From contig PBWR01000012.1 of assembly GCA_002727315.1 (NCBI GenBank), positions 21,905 through 85,904 on the forward strand: a stretch of 64,000 bases of DNA, given 5' to 3'. The notes under the pieces are model-generated. The model saw nothing but the letters and a program-made list of their open reading frames with translations, ran no database searches and was not told the origin of the DNA. Below are positions 58,489 to 64,000 of the stretch, one piece after another (position 1 is the stretch's first letter; every line of letters begins with the position of its first letter). Source of the stretch: Alphaproteobacteria bacterium (GTDB taxonomy: Bacteria > Pseudomonadota > Alphaproteobacteria > UBA6615). The position numbers were made by a program, and so were the translations under genes.

Positions 58489-59495
58489 TACGCCGCGTCG
58501 TTCGGCAGGATGATCACCTTGCCGCTGCGCCCGCCCTCCATGGCGTGGGCGACGGCCTGCTTGATATCGGCGAGCGGGTAGGTGGCTTCGACCTCGGCAT
58601 GCATCCGTCCGTCGGCGATGAATCCGGCCAGTTCGTCATAGACGGCCTTCCGCTCCTCGACGGTCGAGTATTTGCGCAACCAGAGGGTCAGCCAGACGCC
58701 GGTTATCCCGATCTCCCGGAAGATGATGTCATCCGGCCATAGCTGGCATGGTTTCTTGGACAATAGGCCGTAGTTGGCGATTTCGCCGCCATCGGCGAGG
58801 CAGTCGGCGAGATGCTGGGTGGATTCACCGGCCACGGCGTCTATCGCAAGCTTGATGTCGGCGCCGCCGGTCGCTTCCTTCACCCGGTCTCCCAGATCCG
58901 GACCGTCAACCACGCAGACATCGCCGCCCGACTTGCTTACCAGTTCGTCGAGGCCTTCGCGGCGCATCACGTTCACGGTCTTGAAGCCATAGATCTTGGC
59001 CAGTTGCATCACATACTGGCCGACAGCCGAATTCCCCGCGTTCTGTATCACCCAGTCACCCGGCTCCAGATCGACGACGGTCTTGAGGAGCAGCCACGCG
59101 GTCGGCGGGTTGGCCATCAGCATGGCCAATTGGATGGGGTCGCCATGCTCGGGAAAGACCACCAGGACGTTCTCGGCCTTGACCATGACCTGCTGACGCC
59201 AGGTTCCCGAATAGGGCGGGATCATCACCCGGTCCCCGGGTTTCACATTGGTCACTCCGTCTCCCACGGCTGTGACGATGCCGGCCCCTTCAGCACCGGG
59301 CACGGCCGGCAAGTCCGGCTGGACGCCATAGGCACCTGACAGCGTCAGGAGGTGGGACGGGTTGATCGCCGCCGCCTCGACATCGATCAGGACATCGCCC
59401 GGGCCGACATCGGCGGTTTCCATATTCACGACCTCCACAACATCGGGCGGGTTGCCGGTTTCGGCAAACTGGACGGCTTTCTTCATCTCGCTCAT
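58488..59495 (-). CDS. Zn-dependent/MECR-like quinone oxidoreductase (2-enoyl thioester reductase type)
   Basis: GDVLIDVEAAAINPSHLLTLSGAYGVQPDLPAVPGAEGAGIVTAVGDGVTNVKPGDRV ... VIQNAGNSAVGQYVMQLAKIYGFKTVNVMRR. Confidence 0.88.
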   Translation of the reverse strand: MSEMKKAVQFAETGNPPDVVEVVNMETADVGPGDVLIDVEAAAINPSHLLTLSGAYGVQPDLPAVPGAEGAGIVTAVGDGVTNVKPGDRVMIPPYSGTWRQQVMVKAENVLVVFPEHGDPIQLAMLMANPPTAWLLLKTVVDLEPGDWVIQNAGNSAVGQYVMQLAKIYGFKTVNVMRREGLDELVSKSGGDVCVVDGPDLGDRVKEATGGADIKLAIDAVAGESTQHLADCLADGGEIANYGLLSKKPCQLWPDDIIFREIGITGVWLTLWLRKYSTVEERKAVYDELAGFIADGRMHAEVEATYPLADIKQAVAHAMEGGRSGKVIILPNDAA

Positions 59496-59531
59496 GCAAG
59501 CACTCCTGGGGTGGGGACGTTCGCGACCGCT

Positions 59532-59852
59532 TCAGGCGGCAGACTTTATCTCACCCTGTTCGTTGTCCACGATCACAGGTGTTTCAAAAATCGTGATGTC
59601 CGGATCGATACCGTAGAGATTGCGGATGGTTTCACGCCACGGGCCGCCTTCGGCGTAGACCTTCTCGGCTGCCTCGCGGCTCTCCCAGGTGTACACGCCA
59701 CCGCCGATGCCGCGATCGCCGTCGAACAGGAAGTTTTTCCGGATCAGCCCCGGCATGCCTTCGAACTTCGGCGCCACGTTCTTCATGTTGGTGAAAACCT
59801 CGTCACGTGTCGTGCCGTCTTTCACTTTGAACTGGACAAGCGCAGTGATCAT
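59532..59852 (-). CDS. YdhR-like/ABM-superfamily small protein
   Basis: MITALVQFKVKDGTTRDEVFTNMKNVAPKFEGMPGLIRKNFLFDGDRGIGGGVYTWESREAAEKVY. Confidence 0.82.
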   Translation of the reverse strand: MITALVQFKVKDGTTRDEVFTNMKNVAPKFEGMPGLIRKNFLFDGDRGIGGGVYTWESREAAEKVYAEGGPWRETIRNLYGIDPDITIFETPVIVDNEQGEIKSAA

Positions 59853-59945
59853 CGGTGTTGTCTCCTGCAGAATGTGAACCGTTGCAGGCATTTTGCGGCA
59901 ATCGCTGCGGGCGTACAACCAACGCCCATTGCCGGAGCTCAAACA

Positions 59946-60848
59946 ATGAACGGAATCAGGAAGGCGCGGCCGAGTTGGCTGACCGGAAACCTGCAAGGCA
60001 TGGGCTGGATGCTGACGACGGCGATCCTGATCGTCACCATGCACACGCTCATCCGCCATCTCGCGGCGGACATGCATCCGTTCGAAATCGGATTCTTCCG
60101 TACGGCTTTCGGAGCACCGGTCGTGGCCGTGCTTCTCTGGAAATACGGCTGGGGAATCCTGCGTACCGATCAGATCAAGGTGCATGGAATACGTTCGGTC
60201 GGGCATGTCATCGCGATGATGATGTTCTTCACCGGCCTGGCGGCGACACCCTTAGCCACGGCCAACGCACTGGCCTTTACAGCACCGTTGTTCGCCGCCG
60301 TGCTGGCGGTGATTTTCCTGGGAGAGGTTTTCCGGTGGCGGCGTTGGGCAGCACTTCTGTTCGGGTTTGCCGGCACCCTGGCCATCATTCGTCCGGGCTT
60401 CGTTGAGGTCGATACGGGTCCGATCCTGATCATTGCCGCCTCGGCCATCTGGGGAGTGATCCTGATCGTCATCAAGTCGCTCAGCGGACGCGATGCCACG
60501 CCGACGATCGTGGCTTACATGGTGATCTTCATGACGCCGCTGTCATTGATTCCCGCACTGTTCGTCTGGACTTGGCCGACCCTGGAACAGCTCGGCATGT
60601 TGCTCGTTCTCGGCATGATGGGGACGATCGGGCACCTGACGCTGACCCAGGCCTTGCGGGTCGGGGAAGCGGCGGTCGTCATGCCGATGGATTTCTTCAA
60701 ACTGATTTGGGCGGCGGCGCTCGGGTTCCTGATCTTCGGCGAGATTCCGGATATCTACACCTGGATCGGCGGCGTGATGATTTTCGTCAGCGCGACCTAT
60801 CTGGCAATTCGCGAGCGCGCCGTGACCGCGGCCCAGAGCACGCGATGA
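59946..60848 (+). CDS. DMT/EamA family transporter
   Basis: About ten TM helices; MLTTAILIVTMHTLIRHLAADMHPFEIGFFRTAFGAPVVAVLL. Confidence 0.9.
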   Translation: MNGIRKARPSWLTGNLQGMGWMLTTAILIVTMHTLIRHLAADMHPFEIGFFRTAFGAPVVAVLLWKYGWGILRTDQIKVHGIRSVGHVIAMMMFFTGLAATPLATANALAFTAPLFAAVLAVIFLGEVFRWRRWAALLFGFAGTLAIIRPGFVEVDTGPILIIAASAIWGVILIVIKSLSGRDATPTIVAYMVIFMTPLSLIPALFVWTWPTLEQLGMLLVLGMMGTIGHLTLTQALRVGEAAVVMPMDFFKLIWAAALGFLIFGEIPDIYTWIGGVMIFVSATYLAIRERAVTAAQSTR

Positions 60849-61891
60849 CAGATGCTGCCCACATCGCCGCGGTCGCCACGGCGGTGCCGCCGTATGTCCT
60901 GAAACAGGACGAGGTGGCGGCGTGCTCGGGCGAGATATTCGCACCGGCCATTCCGGAGTTCGAACGATTTGGCGAGGCCTATCGGAACGCTGCCATCGAT
61001 ACCCGGCACTCCTGCGTACCGATTGAATGGTACGCCCGCGAACATAGTTTTTCGGAACGAAACGATCTGTATATAGCCAACGCTGTCGAGCTTCTGTGCG
61101 AGGTAAGCGAACGGCTACTGGAAGATGCCAATCTACAGGCGTCTGATATCGACGCCCTGGTCGTCGTATCGACCACCGGGCTGGCGACGCCTAGTCTCGA
61201 TGCGCTGCTGCTCGAGCGCATGGCGTTTCGCCGCGATGTACAGCGACTGCCGATCTTCGGGCTGGGTTGTGCGGGTGGCGTCACGGGACTGGCGCGTGCG
61301 GCGCAGCTGGCGATGAGTAGGCCCGGCAGCCGCGTCTTGTTCCTCGTGGTCGAACTGTGCGGCCTGACGTTCCGGGTCAACGATTATTCGAAGAGCAACA
61401 TCATCGCCACGGCCCTGTTCGGCGACGGTGCGGCCGGGGCGTTGCTGGGAACCAAACTCGAGGGGCCGACGGTCGAAGGCTGGGGTGAACATACTTGGGA
61501 GGATTCCCTGGACGTGATGGGCTGGAATATCGGTGACGATGGTCTGGGCGTTCTGTTCTCGCGTGACATCCCGCATCTGGTCCGAAACCGGCTGGCGGAT
61601 CCTGCGCTCGGGTTTCTGGGTAAGCACGGGCTGTTGCCGTGGGACATTACCCGTCATGCCTGCCATCCGGGCGGGGCGAAAGTGCTTGATGCCCTGGAAG
61701 AGATCTATGGCCTGCCCGAAGGCGGACTGACAGCCGCGCGCAATATTCTGTGGCGCTACGGGAATATGTCGGCCGCCACGGCGATGTTCGTGCTTGCCGA
61801 AGTCATGCACGAAGGTGAGCCTGGTCATTGGCTGATGTCGGCGCTTGGTCCTGGGTTCACCGCGTCCTTCGCCCTTTTGGAAGCATCATGA
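60845..61891 (+). CDS. Type III polyketide synthase (chalcone/stilbene synthase family)
   Basis: VVVSTTGLATPSLDALLLERMAFRRDVQRLPIFGLGCAGGVTGLARAAQLA (Cys), HACHPGGAKVLDAL (His), RYGNMSAATAMFVL (Asn). Confidence 0.94.
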   Translation: MTDAAHIAAVATAVPPYVLKQDEVAACSGEIFAPAIPEFERFGEAYRNAAIDTRHSCVPIEWYAREHSFSERNDLYIANAVELLCEVSERLLEDANLQASDIDALVVVSTTGLATPSLDALLLERMAFRRDVQRLPIFGLGCAGGVTGLARAAQLAMSRPGSRVLFLVVELCGLTFRVNDYSKSNIIATALFGDGAAGALLGTKLEGPTVEGWGEHTWEDSLDVMGWNIGDDGLGVLFSRDIPHLVRNRLADPALGFLGKHGLLPWDITRHACHPGGAKVLDALEEIYGLPEGGLTAARNILWRYGNMSAATAMFVLAEVMHEGEPGHWLMSALGPGFTASFALLEAS

Positions 61892-62385
61892 GTATCTGGT
61901 ATCTGCTCGTTGGGTTGATTGTGCTGCAGCGGCTGATCGAGCTTGCGGTCGCCCGGATCAACACCAAGCGTCTGCTGGCCGAGGGTGGGGTCGAATACGG
62001 TGCCGCTCACTATCCGCTGATCGTCGGCCTGCACGCCGCCTGGTTAGCCGCGCTGCTCATCTTCGTTCCCGCGGACACCTATGTCGATCCGTTGCTAGTT
62101 GGTGTCTTCATCGTCCTGCAACTCGGCCGCGTCTGGGTTCTGACGTCGCTCGGCCGGTACTGGACCACGCGGGTCATCACGGCGCCCGGACGCCCGCTGG
62201 TGGCACGCGGACCGTTCCGGTTCGTACGTCACCCCAATTATCTGATTGTCGAGGCGGAAATCATTGTGGTGCCCATGATCGCTGGGGCATGGGACCTTGC
62301 GCTGACATTCGGAATCGCGAACGCGGCCGTGCTCACCATGCGCATTCGTGTTGAGGAACGCGCGCTCGCAGACCGCCGACCCTAG
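61888..62385 (+). CDS. Isoprenylcysteine carboxyl methyltransferase-family protein
   Basis: LGRYWTTRVITAPGRPLVARGPFRFVRHPNYLIVEAEIIVVPM is the ICMT signature; ATG overlaps the PKS stop. Confidence 0.92.
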   Translation: MSIWYLLVGLIVLQRLIELAVARINTKRLLAEGGVEYGAAHYPLIVGLHAAWLAALLIFVPADTYVDPLLVGVFIVLQLGRVWVLTSLGRYWTTRVITAPGRPLVARGPFRFVRHPNYLIVEAEIIVVPMIAGAWDLALTFGIANAAVLTMRIRVEERALADRRP

Positions 62386-62395
62386 GCGAAAGGGC

Positions 62396-63424
62396 CTAGG
62401 CGAACGGGTCGGGCCGGACCCGGACGAGCTGGCGCCCCATATTCCTGCCCTCATAGAGACCGGCCAGGGCCGCGGGCGCATTCTCCAATCCCTCGGCGAC
62501 ATCTTCCCGGTAGGCGATCTTGCCCTCTCGAACCCACGTGCTCAGCTGTGCGTGGGCTTCGGCATATTGGTCGACGAAGTCGAAGGTCAGGAAGCCTTCC
62601 ATCCTGATGCGATTGACCAGCAGATTGCGCTCCGGGCGCAGTCCGGAGGGTTGGGGGATCCAAGCATCTGTGGCCGCTGTCCCGCAAATGACCACACGGC
62701 CGTGCAGCGCGACCTGGCCAAGGACGATGTCCAGGGTCTCGCCGCCGACATTGTCATAGTAGACGTTTATCCCGTCGGGGCAGACCTCGCGCAGGGCGCT
62801 CTCCAAGTCGTCGGTTGCCTTGTAGTCGATCACGGCGTCATAACCGAACACGTCGGTGCACAAGGCTGATTTCTCTGCCCCGCCTGCGATGCCGACCGTC
62901 CGGCATCCCTTGATCTTTGCGATCTGTCCAACCGCGCTGCCCACCGCACCCGCGGCCGTGGAGACGACCACGGTATCACCGGCCTGGGGCTGCCCGATGT
63001 TGAGCAGGCCGCAATAGGCGGTGAATCCGTTTATGCCGAGAATGCCCAGGGCCGTTGAGATGGGTGCGTCTTCCGGGTCCACCTTGCGGAAGGTCGGCAA
63101 TGTGGGGTCGGCTACCGCATACTCGGCCCAGCCGGTGTTGGCGGCCACCACGTCACCTTCCTGCACATCGGGATGGTTGGACTCGACGGCAACCCCGACA
63201 CTGAAGGCGTGCATCGTGGTGCCGGTTTCGACGCTGGCATAGTTCCGAGCGACGCTGATCCAGCCTTTCATGCCCGGATCGGCGGAGACGTAGATGTTGT
63301 TGATCAGGATTTCCCCATCTCCTGGGCTCGGTGCATCGTCTTCGACGACCTCGAACAGTTCGGGTTTCGGAAGGCCGGTGGCACGTTCCTTGAGGATGAC
63401 GCGGCGATTGGTGTGCTGGGCCAT
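62396..63424 (-). CDS. NADP-dependent MDR oxidoreductase (CurA/LTB4DH type)
   Basis: VILKERATGLPKPELFEVVEDDAPSPGDGEILINNIYVSADPGMKGWI ... STAAGAVGSAVGQIAKIKGCRTVGIAGG. Confidence 0.93.
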   Translation of the reverse strand: MAQHTNRRVILKERATGLPKPELFEVVEDDAPSPGDGEILINNIYVSADPGMKGWISVARNYASVETGTTMHAFSVGVAVESNHPDVQEGDVVAANTGWAEYAVADPTLPTFRKVDPEDAPISTALGILGINGFTAYCGLLNIGQPQAGDTVVVSTAAGAVGSAVGQIAKIKGCRTVGIAGGAEKSALCTDVFGYDAVIDYKATDDLESALREVCPDGINVYYDNVGGETLDIVLGQVALHGRVVICGTAATDAWIPQPSGLRPERNLLVNRIRMEGFLTFDFVDQYAEAHAQLSTWVREGKIAYREDVAEGLENAPAALAGLYEGRNMGRQLVRVRPDPFA

Positions 63425-63552
63425 GGTTCTGCCTTCCTGTTGACGATATTGGGGTGGCAATCTATGCGGACGGTGTGGCGGCTATATTGACGCCATTGGA
63501 TGGGCGTGGGCAAACCTGCAATCGGGTCCGTTCCTGTACACAAGGGACTGCG

Positions 63553-64000
63553 ATGATATCAACGACACCAGGTCCGCTGTCACGACGGGCGAGAGGAATC
63601 GACAAGTTGCTCGGTTTCGTCCTTCTGGCCGCGCTCGTGGCTCTGGTCGCTGGTTTGGCGCTGCCTGCCATTACGGTGCGCTCGTTGTTCATCTCCCAGG
63701 AATTCTCGTTGTTCGAAAGCGTGCTGGCGTTTTTCGATCAGGGTGACTGGTTCCTGTTTGCCATCACGTTCCTGTTCTCGATCGCCTTTCCCGTCGTGAA
63801 GATCGCGACCGGTCTGGGGCTGTGGTTCTTCCTCGATGCGACCGGCACCTATGCGAGGCCCGCGTTGAGGTGGCTGGCGGCGTTGTCGAAATGGTCGATG
63901 CTCGATGTCTTCATCATCGCGCTGATCGTGTTGATCGCCGACGGACGGCTGCTGTCCAGCGCCGACATTCAGATCGGCGCGATCATTTTCTCGATTGCCG
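63553..64000 (+). CDS. Paraquat-inducible protein A (PqiA) family membrane protein, truncated by window edge
   Basis: MISTTPGPLSRRARGIDKLLGFVLLAALVALVAGLALPAITVRSLFISQEFSLFESV...FSIAFPVVKIATGL; open to the window end, so absent from the ORF track. Confidence 0.85.
   Translation, partial: MISTTPGPLSRRARGIDKLLGFVLLAALVALVAGLALPAITVRSLFISQEFSLFESVLAFFDQGDWFLFAITFLFSIAFPVVKIATGLGLWFFLDATGTYARPALRWLAALSKWSMLDVFIIALIVLIADGRLLSSADIQIGAIIFSIA

Noticed and set aside
59352-59945. N-terminal extension of the DMT transporter ORF
   Set aside because: Overlaps two opposite-strand genes and lacks transporter homology; the start at 59946 fits the family.
1-64000. CRISPR arrays, prophage, integrases, transposases, rRNA
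   Set aside because: No regularly spaced direct repeats or recognisable mobile-element proteins were seen in the sequence or ORF track.

Overview
This 64 kb window is GC-rich, densely coded and mostly in operons. Gene content (cox-type molybdenum hydroxylase, Mrp antiporter, imuA-imuB-dnaE2, GTTC-N7-GTTC SOS box) points to an alphaproteobacterial chromosome; that assignment is inference. Main blocks: a Gld-like ABC exporter operon (2.9-7.6 kb); a form II-type cox molybdenum hydroxylase cluster with accessory genes (8.7-18.2 kb); a complete seven-gene Mrp/Mnh cation/proton antiporter operon (19.6-25.5 kb); an Atm1-type ABC exporter; a thiamine-precursor ABC transporter under a TPP riboswitch (27.8-30.4 kb); tRNA-Pro(TGG) and tRNA-Arg(TCT); a catabolic gene run (34.1-39.2 kb); a sulfur amino-acid operon (39.3-43.1 kb); the SOS mutasome imuA-imuB-dnaE2 (46.6-52.5 kb); and a type III PKS with an ICMT-like methyltransferase (60.8-62.4 kb). 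The most unusual signals are a cloverleaf-like palindromic element inserted in frame within dnaE2, two other palindromic elements flanking a yciI-like gene, a TPP riboswitch whose P1 stem contains the GTG start codon, an intrinsic terminator directly abutting a Shine-Dalgarno site, and several decayed genes concentrated in 43-58.5 kb. I did not see a clearly new multi-gene defence or mobile system, a CRISPR array, an rRNA gene or an intact transposase. Start codons are inferred by eye from family-typical N-termini, so some may be off.
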